Program-made: the position numbers and the translations under genes | Shown: positions 17,163-25,611 of the stretch, one piece after another | Layout: the number at the start of each line of letters is the position of its first letter | How positions within the stretch are numbered: position 1 is the first letter of the stretch | Assembly: GCF_008123515.1 (NCBI RefSeq) | Contig: NZ_VSSR01000024.1 | Location: 62,001-126,000, forward strand | Direction of reading: 5' to 3' | DNA: 64,000 nucleotides | Source: Bradyrhizobium cytisi | GTDB lineage: Bacteria > Pseudomonadota > Alphaproteobacteria > Rhizobiales > Xanthobacteraceae | Notes under the pieces: generated by a model | Seen by the model: the letters and a program-made list of their open reading frames with translations, nothing else | Databases searched by the model: none | Told to the model about the DNA's origin: nothing

Positions 17163-17840
17163 TCAAGGCGACTTGGCTGGCGGCAGGTGGATGACGTCGG
17201 ACGGTGTCACCACCATGAGCATCTTGGCCGGCTTCTTGCCGACATTCCTGCCCATGTGAGGCTTGTCGCCGAGCAGATGGACGCAATCGCCCGCGTCCAG
17301 CGTCAGCCGATCGGACCCGATCTGGAATTCGATCCGGCCCTCGAGGATATAGAGGACTTCCTCGCCTTCGTGCGAGAGGAGCTTGACGTCAATCTCCGAC
17401 GTAACCGGAAACTCGAGCAGAAAGGCGTTGAGCTTGGGTTCAGTCAGGTCGCCAGAGAGCCAGTGGTAATCGTAACCATTTGCTGACATTTGCTCTGAAT
17501 CGTTGCGGTCCTTCTTCCTCGACACCGAATAATGCTTCGGGACGTAGGCCTCGTTGGTGTCCTCGAAGAGGTCCCGCAGAGGAACGTTCAAACGGGTCGC
17601 GATCGAGATGAGATTCGCGATGGAAGTCGCGGTCTCACCTCTTTCGATTCGAGAAAGATAGGCGGCCGACAGATTGGTGTCGGCCCCCAATTGCTGCAAC
17701 GTGAGTTTACGAAGTTGGCGCGCCTCTCGAATTCGAAGTCCGAGCTGACGCGCGACAAATCGCGCCTGATCCAACACGCGCTCCCTAGCCTCTTGGAACG
17801 TCTCAAGGTTGGCTCTAGAGGCAATTTGCCGGACATGCAA
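17163..17840 (-). CDS. XRE family regulator with C-terminal cupin sensor
   Basis: 225 residues. The HTH spans about residues 35-90 with IREARQLRKLTLQQLGADTN and AAYLSRIERGETATSIANLISIA. The cupin domain follows at about 145-215, with LLSHEGEEVLYILEGRIEF and DAGDCVHLLGDKPHMGRN. Such XRE-cupin proteins (PuuR-like) repress catabolic genes for amines or amino acids and sense a pathway compound in the cupin. The start is a TTG at 17840; an in-frame GTG about 20 codons later is an alternative. It lies between the binding-protein and reductase genes, 48 bp after the former. Confidence 0.88.
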   Translation of the reverse strand: MHVRQIASRANLETFQEARERVLDQARFVARQLGLRIREARQLRKLTLQQLGADTNLSAAYLSRIERGETATSIANLISIATRLNVPLRDLFEDTNEAYVPKHYSVSRKKDRNDSEQMSANGYDYHWLSGDLTEPKLNAFLLEFPVTSEIDVKLLSHEGEEVLYILEGRIEFQIGSDRLTLDAGDCVHLLGDKPHMGRNVGKKPAKMLMVVTPSDVIHLPPAKSP

Positions 17841-17888
17841 GATTAGAGAGGCGTCTACGGATCTTCGGCCACAGGCAGTTGTCGCCTG

Positions 17889-19106
17889 TTATTTGCGAAC
17901 CAGCGGGCACTCGCTCTGCTCAAGGCTCGGGAACGCCTGATCCGCGGGAATTGTCGCCAGAATCTTGTAGTAGTCCCAGGGTGCCTTGGATTCCGACGGC
18001 TGCTTGACCTCGACGAGATACATATCGTGCAGCATCAGCCCGTCCTCCCTGACCTTCCCATTCCGCGAAAAGATGTCGTCAACGGGAAGCTCCTTCATCT
18101 TGGTCATCACAGCCTGTCCTTCGTCGGTCTGCGCCGCCTCGACCGCTCGCAGATAATGCCGCACCGCCGAGTACACGCCGGCTTGAGTCATGGTCGGCAT
18201 GGCGTTCCGCTTTGCGAAGAACTTTTTGGACCACGCCCGCGTCTCCTCGTTGCGGTCCCAGTAGAACGCCGTCACGAATTTGAGGCCCTTGGCGGCCGCC
18301 AGGCCAAGCGAATGGACGTCGGTGATGAACACGATCGGCGCGACAAGCGATTGGTCGGCGATGCCGAATTCGGCGGCCTGCTTGATGCCGGTCGCCATAT
18401 CCGCGCCCGCGCTCGCCAGAGCGACGACTTTTGCCTTCGACGATTGCGCCTGTAGCAAATACGAGCTCATGTCTGAGGTATTGAGCGGATGCCGGACTTC
18501 GCCCAGGACCTGCCCTTTGCCTTCCGAGACGGCCTTGCGGATATCGGCGGCAAATGCCTGTCCGAAGGCATAATCCACCGTGACCAGGAACCAACTGCTG
18601 TAGCCCGATTTCACGAGCGCCTTCGCCAGTCCGTATCCGTTCGAGTAGCTGGTATAGACCCATTGGGCTGATGTCGCCGAGCAGGACTTGCTAGTGAAAT
18701 CCGACGAAGCCGCCGCGATCAGGGTGACCTTGTCACGATCCCTGGCCAGCGATTGAACCGCGAAGCCCACGGACGAATTGGAGAAATCGGCGATCACGTC
18801 GACGCCGGCGCGATCGAACCATTCGCGCGCCTTCGCAAGCCCGATATCCGCCTTGTTCTGGTGATCGGCAGACAGCAGCTCGATTTTCTTGCCAAGGACG
18901 GTTCCGCCGAATTCGTCGATGGCCATCTGTGCAGCCACGACGGATCCCTGCCCGGAAAGGTCGGCGTAAGGCCCCGACTGGTCGTTTAAAATGCCGATCT
19001 TGACGACATCGTCGGATATGCCGGGCCCGGCAAACGCCGGAAGGGCCGACAGGACCAGCGCCAGCCCTCCGAGGGCCGCGCCGCGTGCGAAATTCGTTCT
19101 GAACAT
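17889..19106 (-). CDS. ABC transporter substrate-binding protein, branched-chain amino acid type (orphan)
   Basis: 405 residues with a signal peptide ending near LPAFAGPG. VKIGILNDQSGPYADLSGQGSV is the standard start of a Leu/Ile/Val-type periplasmic-binding protein (PF13458). No LivHMGF-type permease or ATPase is in the window, so it is an orphan that must use a remote transporter or act as a sensor partner. It heads the unit with the XRE-cupin regulator and reductase. It shares overall sequence, including the C-terminal SLEQSxCPLV(R/K)K, with the protein at 39880-41085. Confidence 0.9.
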   Translation of the reverse strand: MFRTNFARGAALGGLALVLSALPAFAGPGISDDVVKIGILNDQSGPYADLSGQGSVVAAQMAIDEFGGTVLGKKIELLSADHQNKADIGLAKAREWFDRAGVDVIADFSNSSVGFAVQSLARDRDKVTLIAAASSDFTSKSCSATSAQWVYTSYSNGYGLAKALVKSGYSSWFLVTVDYAFGQAFAADIRKAVSEGKGQVLGEVRHPLNTSDMSSYLLQAQSSKAKVVALASAGADMATGIKQAAEFGIADQSLVAPIVFITDVHSLGLAAAKGLKFVTAFYWDRNEETRAWSKKFFAKRNAMPTMTQAGVYSAVRHYLRAVEAAQTDEGQAVMTKMKELPVDDIFSRNGKVREDGLMLHDMYLVEVKQPSESKAPWDYYKILATIPADQAFPSLEQSECPLVRK

Positions 19107-19148
19107 GGATCAATCCCTTTCTATCCCACTGGACAGCATCTTCTTACT

Positions 19149-19175
19149 GCAAATTTGCACTATATGCATAATTGC
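19149..19175. promoter_or_regulatory. Operator upstream of the orphan binding-protein gene
   Basis: Positions 19152-19172 match the 17080-17100 palindrome at 17 of 21 bases (AATTTGCA, ATATGCA). An overlapping 10-bp palindrome GCAAATTTGC starts at 19149. It is 46 bp before the start codon, a position suited to repression by the XRE-cupin protein. Confidence 0.65.
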
Positions 19176-19385
19176 ACAAAGGACATTTTTTGGGCGGCAT
19201 GTCCAAAGATATGGCGCTGGGCAGGATTTTGACGGTCCGGGGGCACCCCGCATCAGCGGCTCGCGCAGATCCCCCGCGCAAATTTCACGGGCACGGACCC
19301 AGTGCGGCCGACCGGCTGTCGGCGGCAGGCGCCGCGCCTTTGCAATTCTATCGCGAGCAGGTTTAGGCGCCGCTGACCCGCGCCC

Positions 19386-20366
19386 TCACCGGCTGCGCCA
19401 ATCCCGCGGCCGGCATCCAAAGCGCTGCTTGAAGCGCCGGGCGAAGTGGGAGAGATCGGAAAACCCCCAATCGAAGGCGATCGTGCCGATCTCGCGGCCG
19501 GCAAGCGCCGGATCCTTCAGCTCGGCCGCAGCGCCATCAAGGCGGCGAGCCATCACATAGTCCGAAAACGTCGTGCCGGAGCGCTCGAACAGCTTGTGGA
19601 CATAGCGCTCGCTGATGCCGACCGCGCCCGCGACCGCCGCGACCGTCAACCCAGGCTCGCGCAGCCGCTCGTGAATGGCCCGGCGTAGCGCCAGTACGGT
19701 GGCATCCGCGAAGTCTGCGGCTTCCGCCGTCTGCGCCCGCGAACGTCGCGACAGGCTGAGCGCAACGAGGTCGAGCAGCACGTCGAACAGCCGAACGCTG
19801 TCCTCCTCCGCCATCCGCAATGCGCCGGCATTCAGGGAGCGCGCGGTCTCGATGATGAGATGACCGACATGGGGATCGTCGGAGACGCGCTCGGCCCTGA
19901 AATCGAACGAGGCCGGCAGCCGGTCGCGCAAGGCACGCGACGGCACCCAGAACGAAGCGACCTCCAGCGTCGGACCGCGATCGTGCAACAGCGTCACCTC
20001 GCGGTCACTGTCGACGATACCGACCTGGCCCCGCGACAGGCTGACCTCGCGGCCGTCCTGAAGCATGCGGCAGCGCCCGGCGAGCTTGAAGTTGAGATAG
20101 AAGCAGCTCTCGCGCGAGGCTGCGATGTCGGCACTTGAACGATTCACGGTGTGCTCGGGAAACACCACCCGGTTGATCGCGCCGGCGCCGAGCCCGATCG
20201 TCTCCACCTTGGCCGGGAAGCGTGACGTCGTCGCCGATTCCGGCGTCAGGTTCATGAAGGCCTGGCAGATCGCCTCGCGGTAATAGGAAAACTGCTCGTC
20301 CAGCCGCGTCTCCGCGGTGTTCCAGATGACGTGCCGCGGCCGGCTTGTAGGATCGACCTGCTGCAT
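19386..20366 (-). CDS. AraC family transcriptional regulator
   Basis: 326 residues from the ATG at 20366. The N-terminal 200 residues form an AraC_binding_2-like (FeaR/NahR-type) sensor, and the C-terminal 100 carry the two HTHs: LTVAAVAGAVGISERYVHKLF and IGTIAFDWGFSDLSHFARRFKQ. It ends with the family RPRDWR. It is divergent from the esterase-like gene at 20525. Three CGGTTCAC boxes lie directly upstream of its start. Confidence 0.9.
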   Translation of the reverse strand: MQQVDPTSRPRHVIWNTAETRLDEQFSYYREAICQAFMNLTPESATTSRFPAKVETIGLGAGAINRVVFPEHTVNRSSADIAASRESCFYLNFKLAGRCRMLQDGREVSLSRGQVGIVDSDREVTLLHDRGPTLEVASFWVPSRALRDRLPASFDFRAERVSDDPHVGHLIIETARSLNAGALRMAEEDSVRLFDVLLDLVALSLSRRSRAQTAEAADFADATVLALRRAIHERLREPGLTVAAVAGAVGISERYVHKLFERSGTTFSDYVMARRLDGAAAELKDPALAGREIGTIAFDWGFSDLSHFARRFKQRFGCRPRDWRSR

Positions 20367-20429
20367 CGGTTCACTCCGAGACCAATCCGGTTCACTTCCA
20401 GCCAAGCGGAAATTGGCCCGCCGGTTCAC
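20367..20429. promoter_or_regulatory. Three CGGTTCAC boxes in the AraC/hydrolase gap
   Basis: CGGTTCAC occurs at 20367-20374, 20388-20395 and 20422-20429, all in the same orientation, the first two 21 bp apart. Direct repeats at helical spacing are typical of AraC-type operators. The first box abuts the araC start codon. Confidence 0.45.
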
Positions 20430-20524
20430 GCTTCGCACAACAAGAATTGTCTCCCGCGCCTCGCGAGCGCCGCAAAGGACCCAATTCATGTTGATCTAAC
20501 CACATCCTGCGGAGGAGCCACAAC

Positions 20525-21250
20525 ATGTCGTCCTACGTTCTCGTCCACGGCGCCTGGCATACCGGTGCCGAGCTCGAGCCTGTCGCGGCCCCGATCCGCG
20601 CCGCCGGCCATCAGGTCTACCTGCCGACCATCAAGGGCAACCGCCCGGGTGACGCCAAGACGACGGGGCTTAAGGAAGCGATCCAGTCGATCGCCGACTA
20701 TCTCGCCGAGAACAATCTGAAGGACGTTATCCTGCTCGGCCATTCCTATGGCGGCATGATCATTACCGGCGTCGCCGATCTCGCGCCCGAGCGCATCCGC
20801 CGCCTGGTCTACTGGAACGCCTTCGTGCCCAACAATGGCGAGTCGCTCAACGACATGGTGCCGCCGCACTATATCGGCCTGTTCGACGCGATCGCGGCCG
20901 AACGCGGCGACGGCTCGGTGGTGCTGCCGTTCCCGATCTGGCGCGAAGCCTTCATCAACGATACGGATCTCGAGACGGCGCAGCGCGCCTACGACGTGCT
21001 CAATCCGCATCCGCTGAAGACCTTCAGCGACAAGATTGCGCTCAAGACCAACCCGGCCGAGATGCCGCTGGCCAAATCGTACATCAACTGCACCGAGGAC
21101 ACCGCGCTGCCGCACAGCTATGGCTGGCATCCGCGGCTCTCGGAGAAGCTCGGCCTGTTCCGCCTGGTGCAGGTGGCGGGAAGCCATGAACTGTGCTTCT
21201 CCGATCCAGCACGCCTTGCCAAGGCGATCATGGAAGCAGGACGCGACTGA
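20525..21250 (+). CDS. Alpha/beta hydrolase (esterase / methylesterase-like)
   Basis: 241 residues. VLVHGAWHTGAE gives the oxyanion loop, LLGHSYGGMII the nucleophile elbow with Ser, and VAGSHELCFSDP the catalytic His. HGAWH with GHSYGG is typical of the EstC/hydroxynitrile-lyase/plant methylesterase group. No signal peptide. It is divergent from the AraC regulator and has no other operon partner close by; the next gene starts 195 bp later and nothing clear is visible in that gap. Confidence 0.85.
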   Translation: MSSYVLVHGAWHTGAELEPVAAPIRAAGHQVYLPTIKGNRPGDAKTTGLKEAIQSIADYLAENNLKDVILLGHSYGGMIITGVADLAPERIRRLVYWNAFVPNNGESLNDMVPPHYIGLFDAIAAERGDGSVVLPFPIWREAFINDTDLETAQRAYDVLNPHPLKTFSDKIALKTNPAEMPLAKSYINCTEDTALPHSYGWHPRLSEKLGLFRLVQVAGSHELCFSDPARLAKAIMEAGRD

Positions 21251-21445
21251 CGCGCGCCAGTCCAAGGCAAGACGACTTTTGGCGATTGCTGCATCGCAGG
21301 CTTCGGCGGCACAGCCCTTGCTCGGTCTACCAACGATTTTCAGATTGGTGGGAGCAAGCCTGCTTGTCACGCCTCGCTCCCCGCCATACGCTGCCCCGTC
21401 ATCGACAGCCGCCATCTGATCTCGTTTGCATCGGGAGAATTGCGA

Positions 21446-23056
21446 ATGGTTCACGTCTCGCGACGGAAACTGCTTCAGCTTGCGGCCGTTGCCCCATCGG
21501 CACTTCCCCTGGCCTGGTCGTCGGCTGCATCGGCCGCGAGCGGAAAGAAAGTCCTGACTGCGGTGATGCAATCGGACCTTCGCGTCACCGACCCCGGCTT
21601 CACGACGGCCATCATCACCCGCGACCATGGCTACATGGTCTACGATACGCTGCTCGGCATCGATTCCAGCTTCAAGGTGCAGCCGCAGATGGCCGACTGG
21701 ACGGTGTCCGCGGACAGGCTGACCTACACCTTCACCCTGCGCGACGGCCTGAAGTGGCATGACGGCGCGCCGGTGACGGCGGAGGATTGCGTCGCCTCAC
21801 TGAAGCGCTGGTGCACGAGCGTCGACGGCATGGCGCGCAAGCTGGTGGACTTCACCGCGGGCATCGAAGCCGCGGACGGCAAGACGATCGTCCTCAAGCT
21901 GAAGGAGCCCTATGGCCTCGTGCTGGAGACGATCGCCAAGCCGTCGGCCGTTGTCGCCTTCATGATGCCGAAGCGGTTGGCGGAGACCCCAATCACCAAG
22001 CAGATTCCGGAGCAGATCGGCTCCGGCCCATTCAAGTTCGTCGCGAGCGAATTCCAGCCCGGCGTGAAAGCCGTTTACGAAAAGAACACCGACTATGTGC
22101 CGCGCAAGGAGCCGGCGGAATGGACATCGGGCGGCAAGGTGGTGAAGGTCGACCGCGTCGAGTGGCTGACGATGCCGGACGCACAGACCGCGCTCAACGC
22201 GCTGCAATCAGGCGATGTCGATTTCGTTGAAACGCCGCCGTTCGACATGCTGCCCGCGCTCGGATCCAATCCGGACATCAACGTGTCGATCCTGAACAAG
22301 TTCGGATTCCAGTCTTTCGGCCGGATGAACTTCCTGCATCCGCCGTTCGACAATGTGAAGATCCGCCGCGCCGCGATGCTTGCGATCAACCAGAAGGACG
22401 TGCTCGACGCGCAGATCGGCAATCCCAAATACTATAAGTTCTGCGGCGCATTCTTCATCTGCGACACGCCGCTCGCCAGCGACGCCGGTGGCGAGACCCT
22501 GGTCAAGGGCAACGGCATGGCGGACGCCAAGAAGGCGTTGGCCGAGGCCGGTTATGACGGCACGCCCGTGGTGATCCTGGCGCCGACCGACCAGATCCTG
22601 CTGAAAGCGCAGCCGGTCGTGGTCGCACAGCTCCTGCGCGAGGCCGGCTTCAAGGTCGATCTTCAGGCGATGGACTGGCAGACCGTGGTCACCCGTCGCG
22701 CCAACCAGAAGTCGCCGAAGGAAGGCGGCTGGAGCATGTTCTTCACCTACCAGGGCGCTGCCGACTCCTTGAACCCGCTGGTCAACGTCCCAATGGGCGG
22801 CAAGGGCACGAGTGGCGGCTGGTACGGCTGGTCCGAGGACCCCAAGCTCGAGGAGCTGCGCGACGCCTTTGCCCGCGCCACCTCACCGGAAGAGCAAAAG
22901 AAGATCGCCTTCGACATACAGAAGGAGGCCTACGATCAGGTGATCTACGTTCCGCTTGGCCAGTTCCAGGCGCCGAGTGCATGGCGCAAATCGCTCACCG
23001 GCGTGATCGACGGCCCGGCGACGCCGATGTTCTGGAATGTGGACAAGAACGAGTAG
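21446..23056 (+). CDS. ABC transporter substrate-binding protein, family 5 (peptide/opine type), Tat-exported
   Basis: 536 residues from the ATG at 21446. The leader SRRKLLQLAAVAPSALPLAW is a twin-arginine signal ending near AASAASG. The mature part has the SBP_bac_5 landmarks: YDTLLGIDSSFKVQPQMADWT, LRDGLKWHDGAPVTAEDCVASLKRW, GSGPFKFV and RRAAMLAINQ. Ligands in this family include peptides, opines and nickel. No permease or ATPase gene is adjacent, so it is another orphan binding protein. The converging gene after it is an amidohydrolase. Confidence 0.9.
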   Translation: MVHVSRRKLLQLAAVAPSALPLAWSSAASAASGKKVLTAVMQSDLRVTDPGFTTAIITRDHGYMVYDTLLGIDSSFKVQPQMADWTVSADRLTYTFTLRDGLKWHDGAPVTAEDCVASLKRWCTSVDGMARKLVDFTAGIEAADGKTIVLKLKEPYGLVLETIAKPSAVVAFMMPKRLAETPITKQIPEQIGSGPFKFVASEFQPGVKAVYEKNTDYVPRKEPAEWTSGGKVVKVDRVEWLTMPDAQTALNALQSGDVDFVETPPFDMLPALGSNPDINVSILNKFGFQSFGRMNFLHPPFDNVKIRRAAMLAINQKDVLDAQIGNPKYYKFCGAFFICDTPLASDAGGETLVKGNGMADAKKALAEAGYDGTPVVILAPTDQILLKAQPVVVAQLLREAGFKVDLQAMDWQTVVTRRANQKSPKEGGWSMFFTYQGAADSLNPLVNVPMGGKGTSGGWYGWSEDPKLEELRDAFARATSPEEQKKIAFDIQKEAYDQVIYVPLGQFQAPSAWRKSLTGVIDGPATPMFWNVDKNE

Positions 23057-23087
23057 TCTCCCCGTTCTCACGGGAAGAGGCAAAGCC

Positions 23088-24227
23088 CTAATTCGGATGC
23101 CACCAGCGACCGCCGATCACGACGCCTTCGGAGACGATCTTGCGATCGCCGATCAGGTGCTCGCCGACCACGTCCTCATAGTCGAACTGACCCTGTTTCA
23201 CCGAGATCAGGGTGGCGTCACCGACGCTGCCCGGCTTGAGGCTCCCGAGCTCGGGCCGCCGCAACGCCATTGCGGCGTTCTCGGTCGAGGCCGCGATCAC
23301 GTCCGACAGTGACATGCCCATGCAGAGGAATTTCGACATCGTCGTCACCTGGTCGAAGGCGGGGCCGTCGATGCAGAGCTGATGAATGTCGGACGAAATG
23401 GTGTCCGGATAGAAACCGTTGGCCAGCATCGCGCGCGCGGTCTTGAACGCAAACGAGCCCTTGCCGTGGCCGATATCGAACAAGACGCCGCGCTCGCGCG
23501 CGTCCAGCACCGCCTTCTTCACAGTGCCTTGCGCGGTCGCCGGCGTGTTCGGGAACGGGCGGAACGCATGGGTCAGCACGTCGCCGGGGCGCAGGCGGGC
23601 CAGCACCTCTTCATAGGTCGGGGGCGGATGATCGATATGCGCCATCAAAGGCATGCCGACCTCGTTGGCGACCTGGAGCGCGATGTCGAGCGGCACGGTC
23701 CCCGATGTGCCCGAGGAGTGCAGTCCGACGCGCACCTTGATGCCGACGATGAGATCGCGGTTGGCATCCGCGACCTTGGCCGCATCGATCGGATTCATCA
23801 GCCGCAATTCCTCGCTCTCGCCGACCATGATCCGGTGCGAGAAGCCGAAAATGCCGGCATGGGAGACGTGGAGATAAGCGAGGATGCGGACCTGGCTCGG
23901 CTCGATCACATGCTTGCGGAAGCCCGCGAAATTACCGGGGCCGGCGCTGCCGGTGTCGACCGAGGTGGTGACGCCGGAGGCGCGGCAGAATTCCTCGGCA
24001 TCGATGCCGAGCGAGGTGCCGCCCCAATAGACGTGGGTGTGGAGATCGATCAGGCCCGGCGTCACGATGAGCTGCGAGACGTCGCGGACCTCAGTCGCCG
24101 GATCCGCCTTGAGCCCGCTGCCGACGGCGGCGACCTTGCCACCCGAAAATGCGACATCCGTCACGGCATCGAGCTTCTGGGACGGGTCGACCACACGGCC
24201 GCCGCGCAGGATCAAGTCGAAAGGCAT
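23088..24227 (-). CDS. Amidohydrolase/deacetylase family metallohydrolase
   Basis: 379 residues from the ATG at 24227. It has the layout of dihydroorotase/dihydropyrimidinase-like enzymes: an N-terminal LILRGGRVVDPSQ, the first metal motif TPGLIDLHTHVYWG, further ligand positions in MAHIDHPPP and THAFRPF, SSDIHQLC late in the barrel, and the C-terminal GSLKPGSVGDATLI. It should hydrolyse a cyclic or linear amide with divalent metal; the substrate is unknown. It converges on the family-5 binding protein, whose ligand could be its substrate (inference). Confidence 0.87.
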   Translation of the reverse strand: MPFDLILRGGRVVDPSQKLDAVTDVAFSGGKVAAVGSGLKADPATEVRDVSQLIVTPGLIDLHTHVYWGGTSLGIDAEEFCRASGVTTSVDTGSAGPGNFAGFRKHVIEPSQVRILAYLHVSHAGIFGFSHRIMVGESEELRLMNPIDAAKVADANRDLIVGIKVRVGLHSSGTSGTVPLDIALQVANEVGMPLMAHIDHPPPTYEEVLARLRPGDVLTHAFRPFPNTPATAQGTVKKAVLDARERGVLFDIGHGKGSFAFKTARAMLANGFYPDTISSDIHQLCIDGPAFDQVTTMSKFLCMGMSLSDVIAASTENAAMALRRPELGSLKPGSVGDATLISVKQGQFDYEDVVGEHLIGDRKIVSEGVVIGGRWWHPN

Positions 24228-24653
24228 TGTCGTCTCCGGATGGGCAGTGAGGCGTGGCGGGACGTGCCGGGCCAGGCCAGGAAGGAAGCCGTTCGCTTCT
24301 AGCAATTTTTGCGCCGACGAGCCCAGCAAACCGCGACGATAGCCCATGCAAAACGCACCGTCTCGGGACCTCTTGCGGACTGCCGCTCCGACGGTTCACC
24401 GGCGAAGAACGTCAGGAGCTAAACAGTGTTTCAAGACATCGTCGATCTGGTCTGAATCGAGGAAGCTTGAGATTAGAAAGTTCATTGTTCCAACAAGCCT
24501 TGTTCCAACGCATCGGTTTGCCAGCAGCCACAAAGGCACGATCGAATGGTGATCTGGTTCATCGATCAAGCCATGCGTGAATTTGCCAACTTCCATGACG
24601 GCTCCAAGCGACCATCTCTCGGTTATCTCAGGCAGCTCGCAAGGAGAATTTCG
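24228..24653. other. Intergenic region between divergent amidohydrolase and hydrolase genes
   Basis: 426 bp without a convincing gene. It holds a 10-bp direct repeat TTGTTCCAAC at 24485-24494 and 24500-24509, and the AAGGAG ribosome-binding site of the next gene at 24641-24646. GC is slightly lower than in flanking genes. Promoters for both genes should be here but none is clear by eye. Confidence 0.5.
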
Positions 24654-25595
24654 ATGGAGCCACAGACCATTCAGCGGACAACGCCGAGCGCACCTTCCGA
24701 TAGGATCGGGCACCGGAAGGCAAAAGCGAACGGGCTCGATCTTCACTATCTCATCGCGGGCGAAGGGCCCGCTATTCTTCTGCTACATGGGTTCCCGCAG
24801 CATTCGCTGATGTGGCGGCGGGTGCTGGCGACGCTTGCGTCCGACCATAAGGTCATCGCGCCGGACCTTCGCGGCACCGGAGGAACGACCATCACGCCTG
24901 CAGGTTACGACAAGCGGACCATGGCCGCCGACGTGCAGCAGCTTCTAAGTCAGCTCGACCTCCAGCATATCGATGTCGTCGGCTACGACCATGGCGCCGG
25001 GGTCGCCTACCAACTCGCGGCACGCTATCCGGGTCTCGTGCAGCGGCTTTGCGTCATCGAATATGCGCTGCCAGGTTTCGGCTATGAGCAGGAAATGGCG
25101 CCGAGGCCGGATCGAAACGCGGGCAGCGCCTGGCAGCTTGGCTTCTTCACGATTCCCGAGGTGGCCGAGCACTTCATCCGAGGCCGCGAGCGGGACCTGC
25201 TGACATGGTTTTTCTGGCACGCTGCCTGCAACCCGTCCGCGGTAACTCCGGAGGACTTTGAGGAGTATGTGCGCCAGATCTCGAAGCCTGGGGCATTGCG
25301 TGCGGGCATCAACTACTACGCTGCCGTCTGGCAGGACATGGAGGACCACAAGGAAGCCTCGCGCACAAGGTTAAACATCCCCATTCTCGCGCTGGGCGGC
25401 GAGTGCAGCTATGGTGAGCATGTCTTCGACGCCTGGGAACCGCTTGCCCACGATGTGCGAGGCGGCCTCATAAGGGACGCTGGCCACTGGCCTGCGGACG
25501 AAAATCCGGCAGAGGTCGCTCGTCTTCTTCTGGATTTTTTCCAGCGTAGGGACGAACCGCCGAATCCAGAGCGAGCCCCTGGTTCGCGCCACTAA
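24654..25595 (+). CDS. Alpha/beta hydrolase, epoxide hydrolase/dehalogenase-like
   Basis: 313 residues from the ATG at 24654, eight bases after AAGGAG. LLLHGFPQHSLMWRRV gives the HGFP oxyanion motif. The nucleophile elbow VVGYDHGAGVAY has Asp, not Ser, which is characteristic of epoxide hydrolases and haloacid/haloalkane dehalogenases. The catalytic His lies in IRDAGHWPADENP. It is followed 16 bp later by a GMC oxidoreductase, so the pair probably acts in one route, for example opening an epoxide and oxidising the alcohol (inference). Confidence 0.88.
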   Translation: MEPQTIQRTTPSAPSDRIGHRKAKANGLDLHYLIAGEGPAILLLHGFPQHSLMWRRVLATLASDHKVIAPDLRGTGGTTITPAGYDKRTMAADVQQLLSQLDLQHIDVVGYDHGAGVAYQLAARYPGLVQRLCVIEYALPGFGYEQEMAPRPDRNAGSAWQLGFFTIPEVAEHFIRGRERDLLTWFFWHAACNPSAVTPEDFEEYVRQISKPGALRAGINYYAAVWQDMEDHKEASRTRLNIPILALGGECSYGEHVFDAWEPLAHDVRGGLIRDAGHWPADENPAEVARLLLDFFQRRDEPPNPERAPGSRH

Positions 25596-25611
25596 ACACA
25601 CGAGGAACGCG

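Noticed and set aside
23382..24302. 306-codon open frame opposite the amidohydrolase
   Set aside because: The opposite strand carries all metal-binding motifs of a complete amidohydrolase; this frame is a composition artefact.
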